Below, one piece after another: positions 25,534 through 35,272 of a DNA stretch of 64,000 nt (within the stretch, counting starts at the first letter, position 1; each line of letters opens with the position of its first letter). The notes under the pieces were generated by a model. The model was not told the DNA's origin and did not search any database. It saw only the letters and a program-made list of their open reading frames with translations. Source of the DNA: Mycolicibacillus parakoreensis. GTDB lineage: Bacteria; Actinomycetota; Actinomycetes; Mycobacteriales; Mycobacteriaceae. A program made the translations under genes and the position numbers. The stretch spans positions 3,348,001 to 3,412,000 of the forward strand of contig NZ_CP092365.1 of assembly GCF_022370835.2 (NCBI RefSeq). The letters are read 5' to 3'.

Positions 25534-25539
25534 ATCGTA
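25534..25539 (-). promoter_or_regulatory. -10 hexamer TACGAT for a leaderless mRNA
   Basis: TACGAT lies 7 nt upstream of the GTG at 25526 on the minus strand, matching TANNNT and placing the predicted transcription start at the start codon. No ribosome site is seen at a useful distance. Confidence 0.5.
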
Positions 25540-25608
25540 GGGCACCACAAGACCCCACCCGCTGATCAGAGCACCGACGGCCAGCAGGCCGGCACAGCCG
25601 GCGGCGCG

Positions 25609-26469
<861 letters not shown>

Positions 26470-26517
26470 GCCTTCCTGTATGGGGACCCGCGCTCAGTCG
26501 CGGCACGTCCGGCCGGG

Positions 26518-27414
26518 TTAGCGACCGAAGTCGTAGACCACCCCGGTCATCCGTTCCGATTCCTCCCAGAGCCGGCGCCACAGTCGCCGGTCCTTCGACA
26601 GCCGGCTCGACGGGCACGCCTCGGCGGGCCCGCGGGTCTGGCGCCAGCGGGCCGGGCCCCAGTACACGGTCGGGTCGGCGTCGGGCATCGTGGCCGCCAG
26701 CAGAGTGGAGTGCACCGCGCGCTGCGGCGGTTGGCCGACCAGTTGGGCGCCGCGTTTGGCCACCAGATCCATCGGTGTCTCGGTGCGGGTGAACAGGTCG
26801 GTGCCCGAGACCCCCGGGTGCACCGCATAGGAACGGATGGCAGACCCGGACTCGGCGAGTCGCCGCTGCAACTCTCGGGCGAACATCAGGTTGGCCAGTT
26901 TCGATTGTGCGTACGCCAGATTGCGCTGATACCAACGGTGTTCGTAGTTCAGATCATCGATCCACAGTTTCGGCGTCTGCCGATGGGCGATGCTGGACAG
27001 GGTCACCACCCGGTCGCCGATACGGTCGAGCAACAGTCCGGTCAACGCGAAGTGACCCAGATGGTTCACGCCGAACTGGGTTTCGAAGCCGTCCTTGGTC
27101 CGGCCGAACGGTACGTTCATCAACCCGGCGTTGTTGATCAGGACGTCGATGTCGCCCTGCTCGTCGGCGAACCGCCGCACCGAGGCCAGATCGGACAGAT
27201 CCAGGGCGGCCACCCGGGTGGCGCCGGCCGCGGCGTCGGCACCGATCCGATCGGCGACCTCGTGCGCCTTGTCCGGGTTGCGGCAGGCCATCACCACCGT
27301 GGCGCCCGCGGCGACCAGCGCGCGGGTCGCGACCTCGCCGAGCCCGCCGTTGGCTCCGGTCACCACGACGGTGCGGCCGGTCTGATCCGGCATGTCATCG
27401 GGACGCCATGTCAT
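26518..27414 (-). CDS. short-chain dehydrogenase/reductase (retinol dehydrogenase-like)
   Basis: This 298-residue SDR has VVVTGANGGLGEVATRALVA, an arginine in ACRNPDKA that favours NADP(H), LINNAGLMNVPFGRTKDGFE, SSIAHRQ and the catalytic YAQSK. The long C-terminal part (TDLFTRTETP, then VYWGPARWRQ) is as in the light-dependent protochlorophyllide reductase/retinol dehydrogenase-like group common in mycobacteria. The ATG at 27414 has AAGGTGA 5 nt upstream; an in-frame upstream extension has no support. It is first of a three-gene group on this strand. Substrate unknown. Confidence 0.9.
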   Translation of the reverse strand: MTWRPDDMPDQTGRTVVVTGANGGLGEVATRALVAAGATVVMACRNPDKAHEVADRIGADAAAGATRVAALDLSDLASVRRFADEQGDIDVLINNAGLMNVPFGRTKDGFETQFGVNHLGHFALTGLLLDRIGDRVVTLSSIAHRQTPKLWIDDLNYEHRWYQRNLAYAQSKLANLMFARELQRRLAESGSAIRSYAVHPGVSGTDLFTRTETPMDLVAKRGAQLVGQPPQRAVHSTLLAATMPDADPTVYWGPARWRQTRGPAEACPSSRLSKDRRLWRRLWEESERMTGVVYDFGR

Positions 27415-28018
27415 CGCAGTCACCTTACCCATCCGGCGGCGGCCGGGCGCCGGCACTCGACAGAGTGATACATCAGTCGCGACCTCTGCGGGCCGTACCG
27501 GCAAGGTCAATCGCGCCACTACCGGGCCCCAGATACCGTGGCGCGGCACTCGCTGCTGAGATCGACAACGCAGCGGACACACTCCCCCCGATTTCACGCC
27601 TCTATGTCCACTACGTTATCGATCTCAGTCGCCACCCCGGGTATGGGTGTCCACCCGGGAGATTGTGCAGTCGTCGCTACGGACGGGCGCCCGCCGGGGC
27701 CGGCTCCGCACGGCGGCGTGCTCGGCTCGCCCTATCGCCTCGCCTCAGGCTGGATCAGATCAGCGTGACGGCCATACCCACCGACCCGACCTCCGACACC
27801 GACTCGCCGAATCCGATGTCGCCCGAACCTCATTGCCGTCCCGGCGAGCGGCTCGCCGCGCCCCCTCTGCGCCACATCAGGAGGGTCGGAATCGACACAA
27901 CTCAACGGGAAGTCATCGTTGACGTCAACGCCCCCGAGAACGACAAGCAGGCGATGATCAACCCGGGTAGTCCTCCCTGGGAGGGGATCACCGCTGCCGC
28001 AGCGAAGGGTATGCGCGA
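27415..28018. other. 604-bp stretch without a supported gene
   Basis: The sequence between the SDR start and the end of regX3 has lower third-position GC and broken frames. A plus-strand frame from a GTG at 27767 to 28037 stays open, with a tail including VIVDVNAPENDKQAM, but it runs into the end of regX3 on the other strand and resembles nothing I know. The stretch holds a perfect 14-bp palindrome, CGTTGACGTCAACG, at 27917-27930, and CCTCCCTGGGAGG at 27972-27984. It probably contains the promoter of the SDR operon and possibly decayed sequence. Confidence 0.6.
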
Positions 28019-28702
28019 TCAGCCCTCGAGCTTGTAGCCCAGCCCGCGCACCGTGAGCAGATGCACCGGGTTGGCCGGGTCGGCCTCGATCTTCGAGCGC
28101 AGCCGTTTGACGTGCACGTCGAGGGTTTTGGTGTCCCCGACGTAGTCCGCACCCCACACCCGGTCGATGAGCTGACCGCGGGTCAGCACCCGTCCGCTGT
28201 TGCGCATCAGGTATTCGAGCAAGTCGAATTCCTTGAGCGGCAAGGTGATCTGTTCGCCCTCGACGGTGACGATGTGACGTTCGACGTCCATGCGCACCGG
28301 GCCGGATTCCAGCACGCCCTCGCCGACCCCGGCATCGTCCTCGCCGCCGCGGCGCAACACCGCCCGGATCCGCGCGATGAGCTCGCGTGACGAATACGGT
28401 TTGGTCACATAGTCATCGGCCCCCAACTCGAGGCCGACCACCTTGTCGATCTCGCTGTCGCGGGCAGTCACCATGATCACCGGCACGCCCGAGCGCGCAC
28501 GCAGCTGCTTGCACACCTCGGTGCCGCTCATGCCGGGCAGCATCAGATCCAGCAGGACGATGTCGGCACCCACCCGGTCGAACTCGGCCAGCGCGGTCTG
28601 ACCGTCGTTGACGATCAGCACCTCGAAGCCCTCCTTGCGCAACAGGAAGGCCAGCGGGTCGGCCAGCGACTCCTCGTCCTCCACGATCAGCACGCGTGTC
28701 AT
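28019..28702 (-). CDS. regX3: two-component response regulator RegX3
   Basis: RegX3 is the OmpR/PhoB-type regulator of phosphate-responsive genes in mycobacteria. The 227-residue protein has a receiver domain (VLIVEDEESLADPLAFLLRK, phosphoacceptor aspartate in IVLLDLMLPGMSG, MVTARD, lysine in YVTKPYSSREL) and a winged-helix domain (ITLPLKEFDLLEYLMRN, GQLIDRVWGADYVGDTKTLD, TVRGLGYKLEG). Its ATG overlaps the stop of a tiny upstream frame and has AAGGAG at 9 nt. It is cotranscribed with senX3 across a MIRU-like element. Confidence 0.97.
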   Translation of the reverse strand: MTRVLIVEDEESLADPLAFLLRKEGFEVLIVNDGQTALAEFDRVGADIVLLDLMLPGMSGTEVCKQLRARSGVPVIMVTARDSEIDKVVGLELGADDYVTKPYSSRELIARIRAVLRRGGEDDAGVGEGVLESGPVRMDVERHIVTVEGEQITLPLKEFDLLEYLMRNSGRVLTRGQLIDRVWGADYVGDTKTLDVHVKRLRSKIEADPANPVHLLTVRGLGYKLEG

Positions 28703-28755
28703 CGGCGGCGCTCCTTTTCGTCGCTGCGCTGTGCATCGGTGTCGATGCGTGTCAT
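28699..28755 (-). CDS. 18-codon overlapping peptide in the senX3-regX3 junction
   Basis: The frame ATG-ACA-CGC... encodes [18 protein letters not shown]. Its ATG overlaps the senX3 stop (ATGA) and its TGA overlaps the regX3 ATG in the same way, so ribosomes could pass from one gene to the next without releasing. This layout is that of MIRU elements in mycobacterial operons. The peptide may have no function beyond coupling. Confidence 0.5.
   Translation of the reverse strand: MTRIDTDAQRSDEKERRR
28703..28755. repeat. single 53-bp MIRU-like element between senX3 and regX3
   Basis: Exactly 53 bp separate the ATG of the small frame from that of regX3. In M. tuberculosis this junction carries 77-bp MIRU copies and one 53-bp variant; here a single short element is present. 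It ends with AAAAGGAGCGCCGCCG, which supplies the ribosome site of regX3. Identification rests on length, location and overlap structure. Confidence 0.65.
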
Positions 28756-29960
28756 CGTCGTTCGTCCTCTCGTTGCAGGCCCTCGGTCGGTTGGTCGGTG
28801 CCCGGCATGCCCGCGCTGCGGTAGGCCGGGATCGTCAGGGTGAACGTGGAGCCGGTGCCGGGCTGGCTCCACAGCCGGATACTGCCGTTGTGGTTGGCGG
28901 CCACGTGTTTGACGATGGCCAGCCCCAGGCCGGTGCCGCCGGTCGACCGCGACCGTGCCTTGTCGGCGCGGAAGAACCGTTCGAAGACCCGGGCCTGGTC
29001 CTTGCGCGAGATGCCGATCCCGCGGTCGGTGACCGAGATCTCGACCGAGTCGCCGCGCCGACGGCGACTGATCGACACCGGGGATCCGTTGGGCGAGTAC
29101 GCGATCGCATTCGACACCAGGTTAGCCAACGCGGTGACCAGCAGCGTTTCGTCGCCGAGCATCTGCAGGCCGGCCGGGGAGTCGGTGCTCAACGCGATGT
29201 CGGCGTTGTCGGCGGCGACCTTGTGGCGCGAGATCGCCTCGGCGACCACCCGGTCGACGTCGACCGGGCCCAGGTCCGGCAGCGGTTCGGCGCCCTGCAG
29301 CCGGGACAGTTCGATGAGCTCCCCGACCATCGCGGCCAGCCGGTTGGCCTCCAACAACACCTTCTCGCCGAACCGGCGCACGGTCTCGGGGTCGTCGGCC
29401 GAGGACAGCAGCGCCTCGGCGAGCAGGCTCATCGCCCCGACCGGGGTTTTGAGCTCGTGGCTGACGTTGGCCACGAAGTCGCGGCGGCTGGCCTCCATCC
29501 GGGCCTGCTCGGACTGGTCGTCGACGAAGACCACCGCGAACCGCCGGTCCTCCTCGGTGAGCAGCCGCGCATAGCCGCGCACCGACATCCGGCCCCGGCC
29601 GGCCCGGACGGGTTTGACCGGCGACAGGTCGAACTCGACGTCCTGCCCGCTGCCCAGGGTGCGCTTGGCCGCCTGCCAGGCCCGGTCGTCGAGCAGCCGG
29701 TCGCGCACCAGGCCCAGGTCTTGGGCGCGGTCGTTGAGGTAGACGACGTCGCGGTGGGTGTCGACGACGGCGGTGCCCAGCGGCACCAGCGCCACGATGC
29801 GCTGCAGCATCTGCGAGACGGTGATCCCGGACTGCTCGGCGGCCGCACGCCGGCGCCGCTCCATGATCCGGGGGGCGATCGTGAGTCCGACCGCGACGCC
29901 GGCCGCGCCCGTGAGCACCGCCGCCACTCCGGCCAGCACGCAGGCGAACATCACGGACAC
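28752..29960 (-). CDS. senX3: sensor histidine kinase SenX3
   Basis: SenX3 phosphorylates RegX3 when phosphate is scarce. The 402-residue protein has two N-terminal membrane segments with almost no outside loop ([27 protein letters not shown]), a PAS-like domain ([16 protein letters not shown]), the H-box [17 protein letters not shown], an N-box ([10 protein letters not shown]) and G-boxes [19 protein letters not shown] and [16 protein letters not shown]. The GTG start at 29960 is preceded by TACCAT with 6 nt between, predicting a leaderless mRNA; the ATG three codons later is the alternative. Confidence 0.95.
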   Translation of the reverse strand: MSVMFACVLAGVAAVLTGAAGVAVGLTIAPRIMERRRRAAAEQSGITVSQMLQRIVALVPLGTAVVDTHRDVVYLNDRAQDLGLVRDRLLDDRAWQAAKRTLGSGQDVEFDLSPVKPVRAGRGRMSVRGYARLLTEEDRRFAVVFVDDQSEQARMEASRRDFVANVSHELKTPVGAMSLLAEALLSSADDPETVRRFGEKVLLEANRLAAMVGELIELSRLQGAEPLPDLGPVDVDRVVAEAISRHKVAADNADIALSTDSPAGLQMLGDETLLVTALANLVSNAIAYSPNGSPVSISRRRRGDSVEISVTDRGIGISRKDQARVFERFFRADKARSRSTGGTGLGLAIVKHVAANHNGSIRLWSQPGTGSTFTLTIPAYRSAGMPGTDQPTEGLQREDERR

Positions 29961-29966
29961 GCCCGA

Positions 29967-29972
29967 ATGGTA
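29967..29972 (-). promoter_or_regulatory. -10 hexamer TACCAT of senX3-regX3
   Basis: TACCAT lies 6 nt upstream of the senX3 GTG at 29960 on the minus strand. It fits TANNNT and would start transcription at the GTG. RegX3 autoregulation would act just upstream; I did not identify a clear RegX3 box. Confidence 0.5.
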
Positions 29973-30091
29973 GCCACCCGCGGCGCCCCATCGCTTCTCC
30001 GCGCAGCCAAACCCGCCCATGTCACAGCCCGGGAAGCAGGTATTTAGCTCCCGTTTACGCCCCGTTCGCCCAACTCTGCTCCCGCCGCGGC

Positions 30092-30147
30092 CGAGCGTGA
30101 AGCCAGGTTCACGCTCGCCGCCGAACGTGAACCTGGCTTCACGCTCG
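30092..30147. repeat. REP-like palindrome pair, copy 2
   Basis: CGAGCGTGAAGCCAGGTTCACGCTCG occupies 30092-30117 and its reverse complement, with one mismatch, occupies 30122-30147, separated by CCGC. Each 26-bp half is itself palindromic: 10-bp arms CGAGCGTGAA and TTCACGCTCG around a GCCAGG core. The same element is at 19636-19691. It lies upstream of senX3, between it and the end of gpmA. Confidence 0.88.
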
Positions 30148-30163
30148 TCGCGGGGCGGGCGCC

Positions 30164-30216
30164 GGGAGGCCGGCGCGGGGAGGCCGGCGCGGGAGGCCGG
30201 CGCGGGAGGCCGGCGC
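30164..30216. repeat. 13-14-bp tandem repeat
   Basis: Four head-to-tail units of GGGAGGCCGGCGC (the first has one extra G) run from 30164 to 30216, just after the REP-like palindrome and before the end of gpmA. The arrangement palindrome-then-tandem-repeat is the same as at 19.6 kb, with a different unit. Confidence 0.8.
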
Positions 30217-30242
30217 CAGCGGGGAGGCGCCCGCCGGGAGTC

Positions 30243-30992
30243 CTACTTGGCGCCCTGGCTGGCGACGGCGGCCGCCCCGGCGGCGGCGGCCTGCGGGTCC
30301 AGGTACACCCCGCCGGGGGTGGTGGGCCGCAGATTCTCGTCGAGGTCGTAGCGCAGCGGGATCCCGGTGGGGATGTTGAGCCCGACGATGTCCTCGTCGG
30401 AGACCCGGTCGAGGTGTTTGACCAGGGCCCGCAGCGAGTTGCCGTGCGCGGCGACGAGCACCGTCTTGCCGACCCGCAGGTCCGGGACGATCACGTCGGT
30501 GAAGTACGGCAGGAACCGGTCGACCACGTCGGCGAGGCATTCGCTGAGCGGGCCGCCCCCGATGTCGACGTAGCGCACATCGGTGTCCTGGCTGTATCGG
30601 CTGCCCGGCTCGATCGGCGGCGGCGGGGTGGCGTAGCCGCGCCGCCAGGTCATGAACTGCTCCTCGCCGTAGCGCTCCTTGGTGGCGGCCTTGTCCAGTC
30701 CCTGCAGCGCCCCGTAGTGCCGCTCGTTCAGCCGCCAGCTGCGGCGCACCGGGATCCAGAGCCGGTCGGCGGCCTCCAGCGCCAGCTGCGCGGAGATGAT
30801 CGCGCGGCGCAGCAGCGAGGTGTAGACGATGTCGGGTGCCAGCTCGTGCTGCACCAACAGCTCCCCGGCGCGGGTCGCCTCGGCGCGCCCGGTGTCGGTG
30901 AGCGCGACGTCGACCCAGCCGGTGAACAGGTTGCGCGCGTTCCAGTCGCTCTCGCCGTGCCGCAACAGCACCAACGTGCCCGAATCTGCCAT
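30243..30992 (-). CDS. gpmA: 2,3-bisphosphoglycerate-dependent phosphoglycerate mutase
   Basis: GpmA interconverts 3- and 2-phosphoglycerate in glycolysis. The 249-residue enzyme has the phosphohistidine motif [20 protein letters not shown] near residue 8, TSLLRRAI, the acid-base glutamate in [16 protein letters not shown], and the second histidine in [17 protein letters not shown]. An Ala-rich tail ([16 protein letters not shown]) ends the protein. The gene lies downstream of the YbjN gene, which starts the mshA-ybjN-gpmA order on this strand. It is the Rv0489 (gpm1) equivalent. Confidence 0.97.
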   Translation of the reverse strand: MADSGTLVLLRHGESDWNARNLFTGWVDVALTDTGRAEATRAGELLVQHELAPDIVYTSLLRRAIISAQLALEAADRLWIPVRRSWRLNERHYGALQGLDKAATKERYGEEQFMTWRRGYATPPPPIEPGSRYSQDTDVRYVDIGGGPLSECLADVVDRFLPYFTDVIVPDLRVGKTVLVAAHGNSLRALVKHLDRVSDEDIVGLNIPTGIPLRYDLDENLRPTTPGGVYLDPQAAAAGAAAVASQGAK

Positions 30993-31005
30993 GCCGGACA
31001 GTCTC

Positions 31006-31548
31006 TCACGACCCGGTGGGGCGCCCGTCACCGTCATCGGTGTCGGGGTGATCGGGGCGCAGATGCTCGAAGGCGCGCAGGTTTTTCACCGGCTCGCCGC
31101 GGCGGAGCCGCCAGGCCCACTCCTTCTCGATCGAGGAGCGGAACCCCAACTCCAGCAGCGTGTTGAAGTCGAAGTCGACCGCTTCGAGGACCTGGCCGAG
31201 CACCCGGTCGATCTCCTCGCCGGTCACCGAGTGCAGCGCCATCCGGCCGATCAGGTAGATGTCGCCGAGGTGGTCGAGGGTGTAGCAGACCCCGTAGAGC
31301 CGGCGGTTGCGTTTGAGCAGGAACCGGAAGACACCCTCGTGGTTCTCGTCGGGGCGGCGGCACACGAACGCCTCCACCCGCACCGAGTGCTCCCCGATGC
31401 TCAGGATCGTGTTGGTGGTGAGTTTGCGTTCCCCGGGCAGCTCGACGATGAGCCCCGCCGGCCCGCCGTGGGCGCCCTCGTGGTGGCTGTAGGTCAGCCC
31501 CGCCGCGTCGAGGGTGTCCTGGATCGTGCGCTGCACCTCGGCGCTCAC
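31006..31548 (-). CDS. YbjN domain-containing protein (Rv0487-like)
   Basis: This 180-residue protein has the YbjN/type III secretion chaperone-like fold: [57 protein letters not shown] and [20 protein letters not shown]. Such proteins are thought to bind partner proteins; in actinobacteria the gene nearly always follows mshA. The GTG start overlaps the mshA stop (GTGA), so the two are coupled. Function unknown; a link to mycothiol synthesis is inferred from position only. Confidence 0.88.
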   Translation of the reverse strand: MSAEVQRTIQDTLDAAGLTYSHHEGAHGGPAGLIVELPGERKLTTNTILSIGEHSVRVEAFVCRRPDENHEGVFRFLLKRNRRLYGVCYTLDHLGDIYLIGRMALHSVTGEEIDRVLGQVLEAVDFDFNTLLELGFRSSIEKEWAWRLRRGEPVKNLRAFEHLRPDHPDTDDGDGRPTGS

Positions 31549-32906
31549 GACCGCACCCCCGGGCGCCCGGCGAACCGGCGCCCGCGCCGCAGCGCCGCGG
31601 CATCGCGCGGGGCGCGGCGCCGGCCGTAGTCGGCGATGGCGCGCCGATAGCTCGCCAGCAGCGCGTCGACGGTGTGCTCCCAGGAGAACAGCCCCGCGTG
31701 GCGCACCGCGGCGGCGCGCAGCGCCGCGCCGTCGGCCCCGGTGGCGCGGGCCAGCAGCTCCTCGAGGGCGCGGGCCCAGCGGGCGACGTCGTGGCCGGCC
31801 ACCAGGGTGCCGCTGACCCCGTCGTGCACCGCCACCGGCAGTCCCCCGACCGCGGCGGCGACCACCGGGGTGCCGCAGGCCTGGGCTTCCACCGCGACCA
31901 GCCCGAACGATTCGGAGTAGCTGGGTACGGCGACGACGTCGGCGGCGCGCAGCAGCACCGCCAGGTCCTCGCGGGACTGCGGCGGCAGGAACGTCACCCG
32001 GGTGTCGATGCCCAGCTCGGCGGCGAGCGCGTCGAGCCCGTGGCCGGCGGCGCCGGCGGCGCCGGACGGCCCGCCGGCGATCACCACCCGCACCCCGGGC
32101 AGCCGGGCGGCCGCGCGCAGCAGGATGTCGGGGGCCTTCAACGGCTGGATGCGCCCCACGAACGCCACCACCGGTTCGTCGGGCCGCAACCCGAGCGCGG
32201 CGCGCGCGCCCGCCCGGTCGCCGGGGCTGAACACCGCCAGGTCGACGCCGGGATGCACCACGTCGATGCGGTCCGGGTCGGCGTGGTGGTGGGTGATCAG
32301 CTGCTCGGCTTCGCTGTCGGTGTTGACGATCAGCCGGTCGGCCTCGTCGACCACCTGCTGTTCGCCGACGGTGCGCATCGGCGGTTCGGGCACGTCGCCG
32401 TCGGCCAGGGCGGCGTTCTTCACCGCGGCCAGGGTGTGGGCGGTGTGCACCAGCGGCACCGCCCACCGGTCCCGGGCCAGCCACCCGACCTGCCCGGACA
32501 GCCAGTAGTGGGAGTGCACGATGTCGTAGTAGCCGGGTTCGTGCAGGGCCTCGGCGCGCAGCACCCCGGCGGCGAACGCGCACAGCTGGGTGGGCAGGTC
32601 GTATTTGTTGAGCCCCTCGAACGGGCCGGCGACCACGTTGCGCACCAGCACGCCGGGCGCGACCGGCACCACCGCCGGATCGGCCGAGGAGGTGGCCCGG
32701 GTGAAGATCTCCACCTCGACCCCGCGGCGGGCCAAATGCAGCGCGCTCTGCAGCACGTAGACGTTCATCCCGCCGGCGTCGCCGGTGCCCGGCTGGGCCA
32801 GCGGGGAGGTGTGCACCGCCAGCACCGCCACCCGCCGCGGGGGCGTCGCCGCGTCGGGTGCGGCCAAGGGTTCGCCGTTACGCACCCTGCCATCTTGACA
32901 GGCCAT
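31545..32906 (-). CDS. mshA: D-inositol-3-phosphate glycosyltransferase (mycothiol synthesis)
   Basis: MshA transfers N-acetylglucosamine from UDP-GlcNAc to 1L-myo-inositol-1-phosphate, the first committed step of mycothiol synthesis. The 453-residue GT-B enzyme has [20 protein letters not shown], the acceptor site [60 protein letters not shown] and the EX7E-type segment [20 protein letters not shown]. All main residues are present. The start at 32906 is used; a GTG seven codons in is possible. Confidence 0.96.
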   Translation of the reverse strand: MACQDGRVRNGEPLAAPDAATPPRRVAVLAVHTSPLAQPGTGDAGGMNVYVLQSALHLARRGVEVEIFTRATSSADPAVVPVAPGVLVRNVVAGPFEGLNKYDLPTQLCAFAAGVLRAEALHEPGYYDIVHSHYWLSGQVGWLARDRWAVPLVHTAHTLAAVKNAALADGDVPEPPMRTVGEQQVVDEADRLIVNTDSEAEQLITHHHADPDRIDVVHPGVDLAVFSPGDRAGARAALGLRPDEPVVAFVGRIQPLKAPDILLRAAARLPGVRVVIAGGPSGAAGAAGHGLDALAAELGIDTRVTFLPPQSREDLAVLLRAADVVAVPSYSESFGLVAVEAQACGTPVVAAAVGGLPVAVHDGVSGTLVAGHDVARWARALEELLARATGADGAALRAAAVRHAGLFSWEHTVDALLASYRRAIADYGRRRAPRDAAALRRGRRFAGRPGVRS

Positions 32907-32936
32907 CGTCGTGGCGTTCCCCGCCCGGCACCGATC

Positions 32937-34265
32937 TCACACCTGTGTCGCGGCGTCGGTGCGGCGCATCGCCGCGATCGGGTCGGCGTAGAGCCCGCTC
33001 AGCGACACCACCCCGGCGCCGGCCTCCTGCACCTTGTTGCCGAACGCGGTGACCCGGATCCCGCGCGGCGCCAGCACCGAACGGCGGCTGAACGCCGCGG
33101 CGACCAGCTCCATGCCCTCGGGGTACTCGGTGAACGCCTGGCCGCCGACCACCAGGTCGTCGGGGTTGAGCAGGTCGCGCAGCAGCGCCACCGCCTCCCC
33201 GAGCACCCGGGCGCGTTCGGCGAGCAGGTCGGCGGCGGCGCCGTCGCCGGCGCGCGCCGCGCGCAGCAGCCCGGCCGGGGCCGCACCGTCGGGCAGGATC
33301 CGCCGCCGGCGGGCGGCGGCGAGCACCGCGGCGTCGCTGACGGTCGATTCCAGCTGCCCGGAGCCGCCGAGCAGCTCCGAGTCGGCCGGCAGGGTGGCGA
33401 TGGTGCCCGGCCCGGCGGCCGGGGTGTGCACCCGCCCGCCGATCATCAGCGCGTAGCCGACCGTCTCGCGGGCGTAGACATACAGGCTGGTGGCCCCCGG
33501 CGCGGTCGCCCCGCCGGCCTCGGCGACCGGGCGCCGGCCCAGCAGCAGTTCGGCGCCGGCCATCGCGTCGACGTGGGAGGCCACCGAGACCGGCAGCCCC
33601 AGCGCCTCGGCGAAGGTGGCCCCGACCGGCGCGTGCGCCCAGCCCAGCCGGGCGTGGTCGACGCGGCCGGTGGCGCCGTCGACGGCCCCACCGATCGCTA
33701 CCCCCACCCACAGGGGACGGCGCCGCCGCCACCGGGTCAGGTAGTGGCGGGCCCGGTCGGCGAGGGTGGCCAGGGCGGCGGCCTGCGCGCCGTGCGGGGT
33801 GGCGGTCTCGACCGCGTCGAGGGTGCGGCCGAGCAGATCGGTGGCCACGATCGCGGTGGTGGTGGCCCCGATGTGCACCCCGAGGGTGACGAACGGGGTG
33901 GCGTTGACCTCGACCGGCACCCGGGGGCGCCCGATCGCCCCGGCGGCGACCAGGTCGGCGCGCTCGCGCAGCAGCCCCGCCGCCAGCAGCGCGGTGACCT
34001 GCCGGTTGACGGTGGCGGTGCTCAGCGCGGTGGCGGCGGTGACCGCGTCGCGGGTGAGCGGGCCGTGCTGGCGCACCACCCGGAAGACCGCGGCGGCGGC
34101 GGTGTCGCTGACCGCCAGGGTGGGCGCGAGCACTCGGTGGTGGCGCACCGCGCGCGGCGCGCGGGTGGGCGACGGGGTGACCGAGGACGGGCTCACGGTG
34201 GTGGGGGGCACGGCGGGGTCCTTACTCTGGGTGTCCGGGCGGGGCTGCGGGGGATCCGACCGCAT
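32937..34265 (-). CDS. ROK family transcriptional regulator (Rv0485-like)
   Basis: This 442-residue protein has an N-terminal winged helix (FRVVRQHGPLTRDAVTAATA, STATVNRQVTALLAAGLLRE) and a ROK sugar-kinase-like domain (TLGVHIGATTTAIVATDLLG, VGVAIGGAVDGATG, VASHVDAMAGAELLL, LYVYARETVGYALMIGG). The zinc-binding cysteine cluster of active ROK kinases is not seen, so it is a regulator rather than a kinase. It matches Rv0485, described as controlling a PE/PPE gene pair. The ATG at 34265 is chosen; an extension upstream is poorly supported. Confidence 0.9.
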   Translation of the reverse strand: MRSDPPQPRPDTQSKDPAVPPTTVSPSSVTPSPTRAPRAVRHHRVLAPTLAVSDTAAAAVFRVVRQHGPLTRDAVTAATALSTATVNRQVTALLAAGLLRERADLVAAGAIGRPRVPVEVNATPFVTLGVHIGATTTAIVATDLLGRTLDAVETATPHGAQAAALATLADRARHYLTRWRRRRPLWVGVAIGGAVDGATGRVDHARLGWAHAPVGATFAEALGLPVSVASHVDAMAGAELLLGRRPVAEAGGATAPGATSLYVYARETVGYALMIGGRVHTPAAGPGTIATLPADSELLGGSGQLESTVSDAAVLAAARRRRILPDGAAPAGLLRAARAGDGAAADLLAERARVLGEAVALLRDLLNPDDLVVGGQAFTEYPEGMELVAAAFSRRSVLAPRGIRVTAFGNKVQEAGAGVVSLSGLYADPIAAMRRTDAATQV

Positions 34266-34461
34266 CCGGGCACTCAGAGCTGCCGAGTCAGATGCGGCGG
34301 GGTGCGCGGCGACAACACGCGCGCTCCGCGCCACGACACGCGGAGACCCGGGGCATCGGGGTAGGGCAGACCATGCCCGGAATTTACCGCGCCGACCCGC
34401 CGCGGGCCAAGTGCCGCCGCCCGGGCCGTCGGCACCCGGGCTCGCGGGCGGGCCGGGCGAC

Positions 34462-34467
34462 TAGCAT
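34462..34467 (+). promoter_or_regulatory. -10 hexamer TAGCAT for a leaderless mRNA
   Basis: TAGCAT lies 8 nt upstream of the GTG at 34476. No ribosome site precedes the GTG, so a leaderless mRNA is likely. The 190 bp between this and the ROK gene start hold no gene. Confidence 0.5.
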
Positions 34468-34475
34468 GGCTGACC

Positions 34476-35249
34476 GTGACAGCCCGCACCCCCCTGCCGC
34501 CGGACGCGCCGGTCGCGGTGGTGACCGGCGCCAGTTCCGGCATCGGCGCCGCGACCGCGACCACCCTGGCTGAGCAGGGGTTTCACGTGGTGGCGGTGGC
34601 GCGGCGCGCCGAGAGGCTCGCAGCTTTGGCCGAGCGCATCGGCGCCACCGCGATCCCCGCCGACGTCACCGACGACGCCGCGGTCGCCGACCTGGCCGCC
34701 CGGCTGCGCGAGCTGGGCCCGGTCCGGGTGCTGGTCAACAACGCCGGCGGCGCCAAGGGCCTGCAGCCGGTCGCCGAGGCCGACCTGGCGCAGTGGCGCT
34801 GGATGTGGGAGACCAACGTGCTGGGCACGCTGCGGCTGACCCGCGCGCTGCTGCCGGCGCTGATCGCCTCCGGCGACGGGCTGATCATCACCGTCACCTC
34901 GATCGCGGCGTTCGAGATCTACGACGGCGGCTCCGGCTACACCGCCGCCAAACACGCCCAGAGCGCGCTGCACCGCACCCTGCGCGGCGAGCTTTTGGGC
35001 ACACCGGTGCGGCTGACCGAGATCGCCCCCGGCATGGTCGAGACCGAGTTCTCGCTGGTGCGCTTCGACGGCGACCGCGACCGCGCCGACGCCGTCTACG
35101 ACGGCCTGACGCCGCTGACCGCGGCCGACATCGCCGAGGTCATCGGGTTCGTCGTCTCCCGCCCGGCGCACGTGGACCTCGACCAGATCGTGATCCGCCC
35201 GCGCGATCAGGCCTCGGCGACCCGGCGGGTCAGTCGCCCGAAGCGTTAG
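34476..35249 (+). CDS. short-chain dehydrogenase/reductase (Rv0484c-like)
   Basis: This 257-residue classical SDR has VAVVTGASSGIGAATATTLA near residue 14, an arginine in ARRAERLAAL (NADP(H) preference), ADVTDDAAV, LVNNAGGAKG, the serine in TVTSIAAFEIY and the catalytic YTAAK. A GTG start sits 8 nt after a TAGCAT -10. By position it matches Rv0484c. It diverges from the ROK regulator and converges with the frameshifted membrane gene. Substrate unknown. Confidence 0.92.
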   Translation: MTARTPLPPDAPVAVVTGASSGIGAATATTLAEQGFHVVAVARRAERLAALAERIGATAIPADVTDDAAVADLAARLRELGPVRVLVNNAGGAKGLQPVAEADLAQWRWMWETNVLGTLRLTRALLPALIASGDGLIITVTSIAAFEIYDGGSGYTAAKHAQSALHRTLRGELLGTPVRLTEIAPGMVETEFSLVRFDGDRDRADAVYDGLTPLTAADIAEVIGFVVSRPAHVDLDQIVIRPRDQASATRRVSRPKR

Positions 35250-35272
35250 GGACCGCGCGCCGACGCGCCGGT

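Noticed and set aside
27767..28037. A 90-codon plus-strand gene downstream of regX3
   Set aside because: It has no recognisable domain, weak codon bias, no ribosome site, and overlaps the end of regX3 on the other strand.
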